Notes: a model not told the origin generated them from the sequence alone. A DNA stretch of 64,000 nucleotides from Rhizobium mayense (GCF_030272705.1 NZ_JARFYM010000008.1:62001-126000), one strand, 5' to 3'; counted from the first letter of the stretch, positions 17,616 to 25,867 are shown. A program made the numbers and translations.

Positions 17616-18434
17616 ATGACCTCTCTTCCTATTGTTGGCGCCGCCATGACGCTCGCCGACGTCGAAATCCACCGCGACTGGCTGCTCGCAAAGCCGCGCG
17701 ATCTGGAACTGCAGAGCTTCGTCGAAGCCGACATCCTGAACGGCGACTGGGCGCCGCTCGCCGAGCGCGCCAGGAAATTGCTCGACGGCCATCAGGGCCG
17801 CCTCGGCATACACGGTCCGTTCTGGGGCTTCATCATCGCTTCGCAGGATCCGGATATCCGCGCCGTCGTTTCCAAGCGCCTCATGCAGGCCCTCGACGTC
17901 TGCGCCAATATCGGCGCCACGCAGATGGTCATCCATAGCCCCTACACGTCCTGGTCCTACAACAACCTCGACAACAACAAGGGCGAACGCGAAAAGATCA
18001 TCGAATACACGCAGTTGACGCTCAAGGACGCCGTCAAGCGCGCCGAAGACATCGGCCTGACCATGGTCATCGAGAATATCGAAGACAAGGATCCGTATAT
18101 CCGGGTCGGTCTCGCCGACAGCTTCAATTCGCCGGCCGTCGCCGTTTCGATCGACACCGGCCATGCCCAGTACGCCCACGGCTATACCGGCGCACCGCCG
18201 GTCGACTACTACGTCCACGCCGCCGGCAATCGCCTGCAGCACATCCATCTGCAGGATGCGGACGGCTACGCGGACCGTCACTGGAGCCTCGGCGAAGGCA
18301 ATATCCACTGGCGCGCCGTCTTCGCCGCCCTTGCCAAGCTCGACAGCAATCCACGCCTGATCATCGAGATCAAGGACAAGTCGAAGATCCCGGCATCGGC
18401 CGCCTACCTCGCTTCGCTTGGATTGGCTGAGTAA
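17616..18434 (+). CDS. Sugar phosphate isomerase/epimerase family protein
   Basis: 272 residues with the xylose-isomerase-like TIM-barrel (AP endonuclease 2) pattern. It has LGIHGPFWGF and QMVIHSPYTSWS near the middle, MVIENIEDKDP carrying the likely metal-binding Glu, VSIDTGHAQYAHG with Asp and His, LQHIHLQDADGYADRHWSLGEG, and a final metal-site Glu in LIIEIKDKS. These enzymes isomerise or epimerise sugars using a divalent metal; the substrate here is not identifiable. It is a single gene, with the leuD terminator before it and palindromic repeats after it. Confidence 0.85.
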   Translation: MTSLPIVGAAMTLADVEIHRDWLLAKPRDLELQSFVEADILNGDWAPLAERARKLLDGHQGRLGIHGPFWGFIIASQDPDIRAVVSKRLMQALDVCANIGATQMVIHSPYTSWSYNNLDNNKGEREKIIEYTQLTLKDAVKRAEDIGLTMVIENIEDKDPYIRVGLADSFNSPAVAVSIDTGHAQYAHGYTGAPPVDYYVHAAGNRLQHIHLQDADGYADRHWSLGEGNIHWRAVFAALAKLDSNPRLIIEIKDKSKIPASAAYLASLGLAE

Positions 18435-18445
18435 GCGGAAATCCG

Positions 18446-18490
18446 CCCTCGTGGTTCGAAACGGCCCTTCGGGCCTCCTCACCATGAGGG
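18446..18490. repeat. 45-bp palindromic intergenic repeat, copy 1
   Basis: The outer arms CCCTCGTGGT (18446-18455) and ACCATGAGGG (18481-18490) are near-complementary, and the centre contains GGCCCTTCGGGCC. The reverse complement of the element at 35186-35230 matches this copy at 44 of 45 positions. It starts 12 bp after the sugar-isomerase stop, so it may also act as a transcription terminator. Confidence 0.85.
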
Positions 18491-18602
18491 CTTCTCATCT
18501 CACCTAGCTTGTAATTCAATTCGGCCGCAATCCTGAGTGTGTCGAAGAGTAAGCTTGTCGGGCTGTCGAGATGTGCCCCGTGATGGCGCGGCATTGCCTC
18601 CA

Positions 18603-18653
18603 CCCTCATGGTGAGGTGCTAAGCCCAGAGGGCGCAACCTCGAACCACGAGGG
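18603..18653. repeat. Related palindromic repeat with a divergent centre
   Basis: The same outer arms as the 45-bp element (CCCTCATGGTGAGG and CCTCGAACCACGAGGG) flank a different, longer interior. It forms a hairpin just downstream of the GIY-YIG gene stop (18673, leftward). A partial variant of the other repeat class (ATCCTGAGTGTGTCGAAG, about 18530-18548) lies between the two copies. The 18435-18672 gap is therefore mostly repeats. Confidence 0.7.
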
Positions 18654-18672
18654 TCGGCCCCCTAAATCCCGG

Positions 18673-18969
18673 TTATTTTCGCGCAGATCCCCGCCTGGCT
18701 AATGCCGGGAGTGCTTCGTAGTCGAGTGCAATCAACGCTTCTTTTTTCCGGCGTGACCAGCCCTTGATCTGCCGTTCGCGTGCGATCGCATCGATAATGC
18801 TGTCGTAGACTTCATGGAACACCAGTTCGACCGGCCGTCGCTTGGCCGTGTAGCCGCCGTCATAGACGCCCGCATTATGCTCCCATATTCGGGCTTCGAT
18901 CTCTTGTTTGGTAAGACCCGTGTAATAGGAACCGTCACTGCAACGCAAAATGTAGACAGTGACTTCCAT
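18673..18969 (-). CDS. GIY-YIG nuclease superfamily protein (UPF0213/YhbQ-like)
   Basis: 98 residues, a stand-alone GIY-YIG domain. The two motif halves are VYILRCSDGSYYTGLTKQEIEARIWEH (VYIL and YYTG), then the catalytic Arg region (RIWEHNAG), YTAKRRPVELVFHEVYDS with the Glu, and ARERQIKGWSRRKKEALI. Members of this small family occur widely in rhizobia; a structure-specific nuclease role is inferred from the fold only. It is flanked on both sides by palindromic repeats and sits between leuD and leuB, suggesting an insertion-prone site. Confidence 0.85.
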   Translation of the reverse strand: MEVTVYILRCSDGSYYTGLTKQEIEARIWEHNAGVYDGGYTAKRRPVELVFHEVYDSIIDAIARERQIKGWSRRKKEALIALDYEALPALARRGSARK

Positions 18970-19059
18970 GACGGAGCTTTCGGTTCAAGGATAGGCCGTT
19001 TTCTACCATTGGATGCATAGAGCGATCAATTCTTTTCCGCCGCTCCCAGAGAATCGAGG

Positions 19060-19163
19060 CCACCCTCGCCCTTCGAGGCTCCGCCCGGCCTTTGGTTAGG
19101 AGCAAAAGATCAGCCCTCACCCCGAGGTGGCCCGCAGGGCCCTCGAAGGGCGAGGGCGGGTGG
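19060..19163. repeat. Long inverted-repeat element upstream of leuB
   Basis: CCACCCTCGCCCTTCGAGG (19060-19078) is mirrored by CCTCGAAGGGCGAGGG and GGGTGG (19141-19163), with about 60 bp between that includes CCCTCACCCCGAGGTGG. It fills the middle of the 304-bp gap between the GIY-YIG gene and leuB; the remainder (19164-19273) should hold the leuB promoter. Its left arm matches the start of the element at 22133. Confidence 0.75.
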
Positions 19164-19273
19164 TTGCTTTCAAAAGCCCCGAAAACCGTACCGCTTCACC
19201 GCCTTCCTCGCTTGAAATACCGCATTTGCAGGTCTAAAAACCCCGCAACTTTTTCTTTTGCGGAGGCCTTTTC

Positions 19274-20386
19274 ATGACAGTGCGCAATCTCTTCCTCCTG
19301 CCGGGCGACGGCATCGGCCCTGAAGCTATGGGCGAAGTCCGCAAGATAATCGCCTATATGAACGAGGCGAAGAATGCCGGCTTCGTCACGGATGAAGGGC
19401 TTGTCGGCGGCTGCGCCTATGATGCGCATGGCGCCGCCATCTCCGAAGAAGATATGCAGAAGGCGCTTGCGGCCGATGCCGTGCTCTTCGGCGCCGTCGG
19501 CGGCCCGAAGTGGGATAGCGTTCCCTATGAAGTGCGTCCGGAAGCCGGCCTGCTGCGCCTGCGCAAGGATCTCCAGCTTTTCGCCAACCTGCGCCCGGCC
19601 ATCTGCTATCCGGCGCTGGCATCGGCCTCCTCGCTGAAGCCGGAGCTGGTCGACGGCCTCGATATCCTCATCATCCGCGAACTCACCGGCGGCGTCTATT
19701 TCGGCGAGCCGAAGGAGATCATCGACCTCGGCAACGGCCAGAAGCGCGGCATCGATACGCAGGTTTACGACACCTACGAGATCGAGCGCATTGCCGGCGT
19801 CGCCTTCGAACTGGCGCGCACCCGCAACAATCGCGTCTGCTCGATGGAAAAGCGCAACGTCATGAAATCAGGCGTGCTCTGGAACCAGGTGGTCACCGCG
19901 ACTCATAAGGAAAAATATGCCGACGTGCAGCTCGAGCATATGCTCGCCGATGCCGGCGGCATGCAGCTCGTTCGCCAGCCGAAGCAGTTCGACGTCATCG
20001 TCACCGACAACCTGTTCGGTGACATGCTCTCCGACGTTGCCGCCATGTTGACCGGCTCGCTCGGCATGCTGCCGTCCGCTTCGCTGGGCGCGCCCGATGC
20101 CAAGACCGGCAAGCGCAAGGCACTCTATGAGCCCGTGCATGGCTCGGCGCCCGATATTGCCGGCAAGGGCATCGCCAACCCGATCGCCATGATCGCCTCC
20201 TTCGCCATGTGCCTGCGCTACTCCTTCGGTTTGGTTGCCGAAGCCGACGCACTGGAAAAGGCGATCGCCAATGTGCTCGACAGCGGCATCCGCACCGGCG
20301 ACATCATGTCCGCCGGCAGCCGCCAGGTCGGGACCACTGAAATGGGCGATGCCATCCTCGCCGAATTCAAGGCTCTGTCGGCATAA
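19274..20386 (+). CDS. leuB: 3-isopropylmalate dehydrogenase LeuB
   Basis: 370 residues. It oxidises and decarboxylates 3-isopropylmalate with NAD+ in leucine synthesis. Family signatures are [54 protein letters not shown], the catalytic Tyr/Lys region ([10 protein letters not shown] and NVMKSGVLW), and the metal-binding signature [27 protein letters not shown] (cited by NLFGDMLSD). The ATG at 19274 is preceded by TTGCGGAGGCC. A hairpin at 20421 follows, and a parS-like site overlaps the 3' flank at 20398. Confidence 0.97.
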   Translation: MTVRNLFLLPGDGIGPEAMGEVRKIIAYMNEAKNAGFVTDEGLVGGCAYDAHGAAISEEDMQKALAADAVLFGAVGGPKWDSVPYEVRPEAGLLRLRKDLQLFANLRPAICYPALASASSLKPELVDGLDILIIRELTGGVYFGEPKEIIDLGNGQKRGIDTQVYDTYEIERIAGVAFELARTRNNRVCSMEKRNVMKSGVLWNQVVTATHKEKYADVQLEHMLADAGGMQLVRQPKQFDVIVTDNLFGDMLSDVAAMLTGSLGMLPSASLGAPDAKTGKRKALYEPVHGSAPDIAGKGIANPIAMIASFAMCLRYSFGLVAEADALEKAIANVLDSGIRTGDIMSAGSRQVGTTEMGDAILAEFKALSA

Positions 20387-20397
20387 TCGCCTCCTGA

Positions 20398-20413
20398 TTT
20401 TTCACGTGAAACA
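20398..20413. promoter_or_regulatory. parS-like ParB-binding site (15/16)
   Basis: TTTTTCACGTGAAACA differs at one position from the consensus TGTTTCACGTGAAACA. It lies 11 bp after the leuB stop and 30 kb from parB. It is one of six such sites in the window. Confidence 0.75.
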
Positions 20414-20420
20414 TTCGAGG

Positions 20421-20447
20421 CCCTCGCTCTGCAAGCAAGAGCGAGGG
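20421..20447 (+). terminator. Terminator hairpin after leuB
   Basis: CCCTCGCTCT (20421-20430) pairs perfectly with AGAGCGAGGG (20438-20447) across a 7-nt loop. The following CGTCTTGTT is only weakly T-rich. It is adjacent to the parS-like site. Confidence 0.7.
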
Positions 20448-20490
20448 CGTCTTGTTGAACTGAGCACGACAGACTCCTATTTCCCCTCGC

Positions 20491-21276
20491 ATGAGCACGG
20501 AAACGACATCGCGGCCGGTGAGCACGATCCGGCGGCAATTGCGACCTTGGCAAAGGCTGGCACGCCGCTACGACGTTCGCCGCCACCGTCATGGCCACCT
20601 TCCTTGGCTCGGCTATACGCTGACGGCGATCAACATCGTCATTCTCGCCCTCCTGGTCTTCGACACACCGCTTGGGCAGGCTGCGAAGAACCTCTCGCCG
20701 CGATTGATCGCGGTCGCAGGCACCGTCACCGATATCGGCAGGCTGGCCTCGATTCTCGCCGCAATCGCCGTCGTGCTTGCTATCGGCCTTTTCGTCGTCC
20801 GACGACGCGCGCCGACGCATAGGCTTTACCGCACCGCCTATCTCATCCGGATGGCTGCCTATGTCGGTCTGTCGGCTCTTTCCACCAGCATTATCGTGAA
20901 TTTCCTGAAATACGCGATCGGCCGTGCACGCCCTCCGCTTTATGATCAGTACGGCATTCTCGGTTTCCAGCCCTTTCACGGCGACTTCCTGTTCGAGAGC
21001 TTTCCTTCGGCGCATTCGGCCAATGTGGGCTCGCTCTTTGCCGCTCTGGCCCTGTTGTTCCCGCGATTCCGGCTGCTGTTTGTGAGCATCGGCCTTTGGC
21101 TTGGCGCCTCGCGCATCATTATTGGCGTCCATTATCCAAGTGATGTCGCCGCCGGTCTGGCGCTCGGCGCCTGGATCGCTTTCGCCGTCTCGATCCTCTT
21201 TTCCCGTTTCGGCCTGGTCTTCTCGACGGGACAGGATGGTTGGCCGCGCCCGCGGCTGAACCATGGGCTTCGCTGA
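20491..21276 (+). CDS. PAP2-family membrane phosphatase, first of a tandem pair
   Basis: 261 residues with about six membrane segments after a basic cytoplasmic N-terminus. The three acid-phosphatase motifs are complete: KYAIGRARP (KX6RP), PSAHSAN (PSGH-like with the catalytic His) and SRIIIGVHYPSDV (SRX5HX3D). Such enzymes dephosphorylate lipids such as undecaprenyl pyrophosphate, phosphatidylglycerol phosphate or lipid A, with the active site on the periplasmic side. The substrate here is undetermined. It stands 87 bp before a paralogue in the same direction, sharing all motifs. Confidence 0.9.
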   Translation: MSTETTSRPVSTIRRQLRPWQRLARRYDVRRHRHGHLPWLGYTLTAINIVILALLVFDTPLGQAAKNLSPRLIAVAGTVTDIGRLASILAAIAVVLAIGLFVVRRRAPTHRLYRTAYLIRMAAYVGLSALSTSIIVNFLKYAIGRARPPLYDQYGILGFQPFHGDFLFESFPSAHSANVGSLFAALALLFPRFRLLFVSIGLWLGASRIIIGVHYPSDVAAGLALGAWIAFAVSILFSRFGLVFSTGQDGWPRPRLNHGLR

Positions 21277-21363
21277 TCCAGCGACCGTCGCAAATTCTTT
21301 AAAAAACTGTAGCAGGAGCCTGCTAGGCATGGTCGCCGACTGGATGAAAATGGCGGCGAGGCG

Positions 21364-22113
21364 GTGGATATGCAGGCGATCTTGACGTCTCTCGATAGGC
21401 GGTGGCGGCGAAACAAGAATGGTTTTGCACCCTCGCATTGGAAGATCTGCCTGTTCTTGACCGCCAATGTGGTATTGCTGGCGGCCCTGCTGTTCGACTG
21501 GCCAGTCGGCGCAAACATAAAGAATATAGCTCCGCCCATTCATTTCTTCGGCAAACTGCTCACCAATTTCGGCGAATCCGGCTGGATCATCCTGCTCAGC
21601 GCCTTCCTGTTCTTCGAAGGTTGGGCCGGTAGCCGGCTATTGCAATCGCCGCGCGGTCGTTGCCAGGCCCTGCGCATCTGTCAGATCGGCGGCTATCTGC
21701 TGACGACCATCGCGCTTTCGGGTATCATTGCCAATCTCCTGAAGCGCGCCATCGGCCGCGCCCGTCCCACGCATTTTGCGGATTGGGGTCCCTTTGGCTT
21801 CTCGCCCTTCAACGGCCATGCCAGCTTCGAAAGCTTCCCATCCGGCCACGCGACCACCATCGGCGCCTTCTTCGTGGCACTTGCCTTCCTCTTCCCGCGT
21901 TACCGCTACATCTTCGCCACCTGTGCGTTATGGCTAGCTACGACACGCGTGATGATCGGCGCGCACTATCCGAGCGATGTCATCGCCGGCCTCGCACTCG
22001 GCGGCTGGTTTTCCTTCATGATGGCGATCGTCTATTCCCGCTACGGCCTGCTCTTCCGCATCGACGCGACCGGCTGGCCGGTGCCGAGATTGCCGCTGCT
22101 GAAGGGGAAGTAG
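21364..22113 (+). CDS. PAP2-family membrane phosphatase, second of a tandem pair
   Basis: 249 residues from GTG 21364 (or ATG 21370), with five or six membrane segments. It has the PAP2 motifs KRAIGRARP, PSGHATT and TRVMIGAHYPSDV; in the third the Ser of SR is Thr, a conservative change. It is similar along its length to the preceding gene (FDWPVGANIKNIAPP against FDTPLGQAAKNLSPR; NGHASFESFPSGHA against HGDFLFESFPSAHS), so the pair arose by tandem duplication. Lipid A phosphatases of the LpxE/LpxF type are one possibility in Rhizobium; undecaprenyl pyrophosphate phosphatase is another. Confidence 0.9.
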   Translation: MDMQAILTSLDRRWRRNKNGFAPSHWKICLFLTANVVLLAALLFDWPVGANIKNIAPPIHFFGKLLTNFGESGWIILLSAFLFFEGWAGSRLLQSPRGRCQALRICQIGGYLLTTIALSGIIANLLKRAIGRARPTHFADWGPFGFSPFNGHASFESFPSGHATTIGAFFVALAFLFPRYRYIFATCALWLATTRVMIGAHYPSDVIAGLALGGWFSFMMAIVYSRYGLLFRIDATGWPVPRLPLLKGK

Positions 22114-22132
22114 GGATCGTTTCCCTTATCCG

Positions 22133-22183
22133 CCCTCGCCCTTCGAGGCTTCACCCTTCGGGTTCCGCTCCTCAGGGTGAGGG
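22133..22183. repeat. Palindromic intergenic repeat after the PAP2 pair
   Basis: CCCTCGCCCTTCGAGGCT opens the element and CTCAGGGTGAGGG closes it, with an internal CCCTTCGGG mini-hairpin. The left part matches the element at 19060. It lies 20 bp after the stop of the second phosphatase. Confidence 0.7.
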
Positions 22184-22363
22184 CTTTCCTTGAGCTGGCC
22201 CCGATCGTCGCTCCGCCCCCATGGATCACGAAAAATCATTCGCGAATCTCCCGTGGCCTCGTCATCGCCACATCTCCTATAGTTGCCAAGCATGACCGGC
22301 ATTCATATATCTGGAACATTGAATTTGCGGGAAATCCATTCCGTTTACGATGTGGCGACGACA

Positions 22364-22657
22364 ATGACCGATGCAGGGCATACACGACTGAGCGAAAGGC
22401 AAATAGGATTGATTGCCCGTGCGCTCGCCGAGCCGCGCCGTGTGCAGATGCTGAAGGAAATCGGCAGTCGCACCGAGCCGATGGCTTGCAGCGTGATGAC
22501 GCAATGCCACACCGTAAGCGCCGCCACGATTTCCCATCACCTCAAGGAACTCGAGAACGCCGGCCTCATCGATATCCTGCGGGACGGCAAGTTCGCAAGC
22601 TTGGTGCTTCGGCGCGATGTCCTAAGCGCCTACATGGCGGAACTCGCTACCATCTGA
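22364..22657 (+). CDS. ArsR-like winged-helix transcriptional regulator
   Basis: 97 residues from ATG 22364; an ATG at 22292 would give 121 residues, but neither start has a clear ribosome-binding site. The core is an ArsR/SmtB-type helix-turn-helix: [20 protein letters not shown], then the recognition helix region [26 protein letters not shown]. Two cysteines (ACSVMTQCH) sit just before the recognition helix and could bind metal or sense oxidation; this is inference. It precedes the SDR gene in the same direction by 170 bp that contains palindromic sequence, so the SDR gene is the likely target. Confidence 0.75.
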   Translation: MTDAGHTRLSERQIGLIARALAEPRRVQMLKEIGSRTEPMACSVMTQCHTVSAATISHHLKELENAGLIDILRDGKFASLVLRRDVLSAYMAELATI

Positions 22658-22711
22658 CAATCATTCACCAGCATTTTCCTTTCGCACCACTCCCTCTCCT
22701 CTTGTATCAGT

Positions 22712-22725
22712 TAGATGATTATCTA
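22712..22725. promoter_or_regulatory. Operator-like palindrome between the ArsR-like gene and the SDR gene
   Basis: TAGATGATTATCTA has perfect 5-bp arms around a 4-bp centre. About 70 bp further on, directly before the SDR gene, the related GTCTAATCGTCTAACG (a tandem repeat of GTCTAA) is present. ArsR-family regulators bind AT-rich inverted repeats, so these are candidate binding sites; binding itself is inferred. Confidence 0.45.
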
Positions 22726-22827
22726 CATATCGAACTGACGGATGAAGGCCCCCATATCAGGGTCTCATTTGCGCCACCAATACGATAATTGTCTAATCGT
22801 CTAACGATCATTCCGACAGGAGATAAC

Positions 22828-23577
22828 ATGAGCAAGCTGGCAGGTAAGGTCGCGGTCGTGACCGGAGCATCGAAAGGCATCGGCGCAGGCATCGCCAAGG
22901 CACTAGGTGAGGCCGGTGCCGCCGTCGTGGTCAATTATGCGTCGAGCCGCGAAGGCGCCGACAAGGTCGTGGCCGAGATCACCGCCAAGGGCGGCAAGGC
23001 GATCGCGGCTCATGGCGACGTTTCAAAATCCGCCGACGTGAAGCGGCTTTTTGCTGAAACCAAGGAAGCTTTCGGCGGCGTCGACATTCTCGTCAACAAT
23101 GCCGGCGTCTATCAATTCCAGGCGCTAGAGGAGATCACCGAAGAGGAATTCCATCGCGAATTCAATATCAATGTCCTTGGCACGCTGCTGACGACACAGG
23201 AAGCGGCGAAACATTTCGGCTCAGAGGGCGGCAATATCATCAACATCGCCTCGACCGCCGTCACCATGAACCTGCCGACCTCCGCGGTCTATACGGCGAC
23301 CAAGGCCGCGGTGACCTCGATTACCCAGATCCTTGCCAAAGAGCTCGGTCCGCGCAACATCCGTGTCAACACCATCTCGCCGGGTGGCGTCGAGACTGAA
23401 GGCCTCATTGCGGCGGGCATCGCCGGCAGCGATTTCGAAAAGCATATGGTCTCGCAGACGCCGCTCGGCCGCCTCGGGCAGCCGGGAGATATCGCCCCGA
23501 TCGCGGTCTTCCTCGCCTCGAAGGACTCGGGCTGGCTGACGGGCGAAACCTTCTATGCCGGCGGCGGCCTGAAATAA
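22828..23577 (+). CDS. Short-chain dehydrogenase/reductase (classical SDR)
   Basis: 249 residues. The cofactor motif TGASKGIG is at 12-19, NNAG at 90-93, and the catalytic Ser142, Tyr155 and Lys159 (YTATK) are in place. The Asn-Tyr-Ala-Ser-Ser-Arg after beta-2 suggests NADP(H) preference. The sequence is in the glucose 1-dehydrogenase/3-oxoacyl-ACP reductase-like group, where substrate cannot be read from sequence. ATG 22828 has ACAGGAG 7 bp upstream. It probably forms a regulated unit with the ArsR-like gene and ends at a hairpin at 23593. Confidence 0.9.
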   Translation: MSKLAGKVAVVTGASKGIGAGIAKALGEAGAAVVVNYASSREGADKVVAEITAKGGKAIAAHGDVSKSADVKRLFAETKEAFGGVDILVNNAGVYQFQALEEITEEEFHREFNINVLGTLLTTQEAAKHFGSEGGNIINIASTAVTMNLPTSAVYTATKAAVTSITQILAKELGPRNIRVNTISPGGVETEGLIAAGIAGSDFEKHMVSQTPLGRLGQPGDIAPIAVFLASKDSGWLTGETFYAGGGLK

Positions 23578-23592
23578 TACCTTTTGCTTGAA

Positions 23593-23621
23593 GCCGCTTC
23601 CCTCCTCGCGAGGGGAGCGGC
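23593..23621 (+). terminator. Hairpin after the SDR gene
   Basis: GCCGCT..CCCTC pairs with GAGGG..AGCGGC around a short CTCGC centre; one unpaired base interrupts each arm. It lies 16 bp after the SDR stop. The remaining 265 bp to dps show no gene; the dps promoter should be there, but I cannot place its elements confidently. Confidence 0.65.
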
Positions 23622-23886
23622 ATTGTTCAGCACATCATCGCTCCAGCCCGATTGATCGCATCCGGCAACAATTGCCAAACCGTCTCCGTCTTCCTACTAT
23701 CCTTTTGTTCGGGTTTTTCCGCAGATCCCCGCAGTCTATTTTGCTGCGAAACGACCATCTTGACCGTGAGAACTTTCAAGACAGATCCTGTCTGCAACGC
23801 GATCCCATGCGAGGGCGCACCCCAATAATTCCTGCGAAATCCTCTGAAAGATCGCGGTTGCGAACAACGAAACGGAGCACATCATC

Positions 23887-24396
23887 ATGAATACCGCCAA
23901 CACCAAATCGAAACTGCACACCCATACCAACCTCAGCGAAGATGCGACGCGCGATATTTCCGCAGCGCTGAGTGCGCTGCTGGCCGATGTCTTTGCCCTT
24001 TATCTCAAGACCAAGAATTTTCACTGGCATATGAGCGGACCGCATTTTCGGGACTACCACCTCCTGTTGGATGAGCAGGGCGAGCAGATCTTCGCCATGA
24101 CCGATCCGATGGCCGAACGCGCCAGAAAGATCGGCGGCAACACCCTGCGTTCGATCGGCCATATCGCCAAGCTGCAGCGCATTCCCGACAACGATGCCGA
24201 ATATGTCGACGCGCAGGATATGCTCGCCGAACTGGCCGACGACAATCTCAAGCTTGCTGCGGAAATTCGCGCCACCCACGGCGTCTGCGATGAATATGGC
24301 GATATCGCCACCGCCAGCCTGCTTGAAAACTGGCTGGACGAGACGGAACGCCGCACCTGGTTCCTGTTCGAATCCACGCGCAACACCAATCGCTAA
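23887..24396 (+). CDS. dps: Dps, DNA-protecting ferritin-like protein
   Basis: 169 residues. The Dps signature is complete: KNFHWHMSGPHFRDYHLLLDEQ (cited in parts: FHWHMSGPHF and YHLLLDEQ), giving the inter-subunit ferroxidase ligands His46, His58 and Asp62. Dps forms 12-subunit shells that oxidise iron with hydrogen peroxide and coat DNA in stationary phase or oxidative stress. The N-terminal 15 residues are polar with lysines and histidines, as in DNA-binding Dps proteins. AACGGAG precedes the ATG at 23887. Confidence 0.95.
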   Translation: MNTANTKSKLHTHTNLSEDATRDISAALSALLADVFALYLKTKNFHWHMSGPHFRDYHLLLDEQGEQIFAMTDPMAERARKIGGNTLRSIGHIAKLQRIPDNDAEYVDAQDMLAELADDNLKLAAEIRATHGVCDEYGDIATASLLENWLDETERRTWFLFESTRNTNR

Positions 24397-24497
24397 AAGT
24401 TCGCCCGGATTCCCGCGTTCCCACGGTGGTGGGGACGCAAAATCCTTGACTCCTGTGGAAAACCTCTTAGAACCGGCGACGGAAAAGGAAGGCCTCC

Positions 24498-24614
24498 ATG
24501 CTTCGCTTCGAACAGATCGATAGCTTCAGTCACCTGGCAGAAATCGCCGGGTGGGAGTTCTGTTTTCCGGTTTCTTCCAAAACCAAGGCCAAAACGACGA
24601 CGAAAACCGTCTGA
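24498..24614 (+). CDS. Possible 38-residue small ORF between dps and asd
   Basis: ATG 24498 is preceded by AAGGAAGGCCTCC, a good ribosome-binding site, and the frame encodes MLRFEQIDSFSHLAEIAGWE followed by a Lys/Thr-rich end (SSKTKAKTTTKTV). There is no match to any family that I know. It lies in a 328-bp gap that otherwise shows only GC-rich palindromic stretches near 24630-24660. It could be a genuine small protein, an upstream leader for asd, or chance. Confidence 0.3.
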   Translation: MLRFEQIDSFSHLAEIAGWEFCFPVSSKTKAKTTTKTV

Positions 24615-24724
24615 CGTCTCTGGCCTGCCGCTCTCTCCCCGGCCCGGCCGGGGACAGGAACCGGTCGTCATGACCGCGGTTCCCCCCTCGCCCAAGAGGA
24701 GAGAAGAGAAAGAGAGCTTGTGAA

Positions 24725-25759
24725 ATGGGTTTCAAAGTTGCAGTTGCGGGCGCGACCGGAAATGTTGGCCGCGAAATGCTCAACATCCTGTCCGAACGCG
24801 GTTTTCCGGCTGACGAGGTCGTAGCGCTCGCATCGGCTCGCTCGCAGGGAACCGAGGTTTCCTTCGGCGACCGGACGCTGAAGGTTTCGAACCTGGAAAA
24901 TTACGATTTCTCCGACACCGATATCTGCCTGATGTCGGCCGGCGGCGATGTCTCCAAGAAGTTCTCGCCGAAGATCGGCGCGCAGGGCTGCGTCGTCATC
25001 GACAACTCGTCGGCCTGGCGCTACGACGCCGACGTGCCGCTGATCGTGCCGGAAGTCAATCCGGACGCCGTCACCCAATTCACCAAGCGCAACATCATCG
25101 CCAACCCCAATTGCTCGACGGCGCAGCTTGTCGTGGCCCTAAAGCCGCTGCATGACTTCGCCAAGATCAAGCGCGTCGTCGTCTCCACCTACCAGTCCGT
25201 CTCCGGCGCAGGCAAGGACGGCATGGACGAACTCTTCAACCAGACCCGCGCTGTCTTCGTCGCCGATCCGATCGAGTCGAAGAAGTTTACCAAGCGTATC
25301 GCCTTCAACGTCATCCCGCACATCGACGTCTTCATGGAAGACGGCTACACCAAGGAAGAATGGAAGGTGCTGGCCGAAACCAAGAAGATGCTCGATCCGA
25401 AGATCAAGGTCACCTGCACCGCCGTGCGCGTACCCGTCTTCATCGGCCATTCGGAATCGGTCAACATCGAGTTCGAAAACGAAATCACCGCCGACCAGGC
25501 CCGCGATATCCTGCGCGAAGCGCCTGGCTGCCTTGTCATCGACAAGCGCGAAAACGGCGGCTACATCACACCCTACGAGTCCGCCGGCGAGGACGCCACC
25601 TACATCTCCCGTATTCGTGAGGACGCAACGGTCGAAAACGGTCTCAACATCTGGGTCGTTTCCGACAATCTGCGCAAGGGTGCGGCGCTGAACGCCATCC
25701 AGATCGCCGAACTCCTGATCAACCGCGGCCTCGTCAAGCCGCGCAAGCAGGCCGCATAA
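24725..25759 (+). CDS. asd: Aspartate-semialdehyde dehydrogenase
   Basis: 344 residues. It reduces aspartyl phosphate to aspartate semialdehyde with NADPH for lysine, threonine, methionine and diaminopimelate. Visible are the NADP-binding VAVAGATGNVGREML, SAGGDVSKKF, NSSAWRYDADVPLIVPEVN and the catalytic Cys130 in NPNCSTAQ, then VVSTYQSVSGAGKDGMDEL and VPVFIGHSESVNIEF. AAGAGAG/GAGCTTGTGAA precedes the ATG at 24725. A strong terminator at 25817 ends the unit. Confidence 0.97.
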   Translation: MGFKVAVAGATGNVGREMLNILSERGFPADEVVALASARSQGTEVSFGDRTLKVSNLENYDFSDTDICLMSAGGDVSKKFSPKIGAQGCVVIDNSSAWRYDADVPLIVPEVNPDAVTQFTKRNIIANPNCSTAQLVVALKPLHDFAKIKRVVVSTYQSVSGAGKDGMDELFNQTRAVFVADPIESKKFTKRIAFNVIPHIDVFMEDGYTKEEWKVLAETKKMLDPKIKVTCTAVRVPVFIGHSESVNIEFENEITADQARDILREAPGCLVIDKRENGGYITPYESAGEDATYISRIREDATVENGLNIWVVSDNLRKGAALNAIQIAELLINRGLVKPRKQAA

Positions 25760-25816
25760 ACGGTTTATAAACCATTTACGGTTTTTCAACCTTTGCTGGC
25801 TAAGCAGGAATCAAAG

Positions 25817-25854
25817 AAAAGCCTCGCCATTTCGGAAAGAAGGGCGGGGCTTTT
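25817..25854 (+). terminator. Rho-independent terminator after asd
   Basis: AAAAGCCTCGCC (25817-25828) pairs with GGCGGGGCTTTT (25843-25854) with one G-T pair, and the right arm ends in a T-run. It lies 57 bp after the asd stop. Confidence 0.85.
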
Positions 25855-25867
25855 GCAAAGTTACCAA

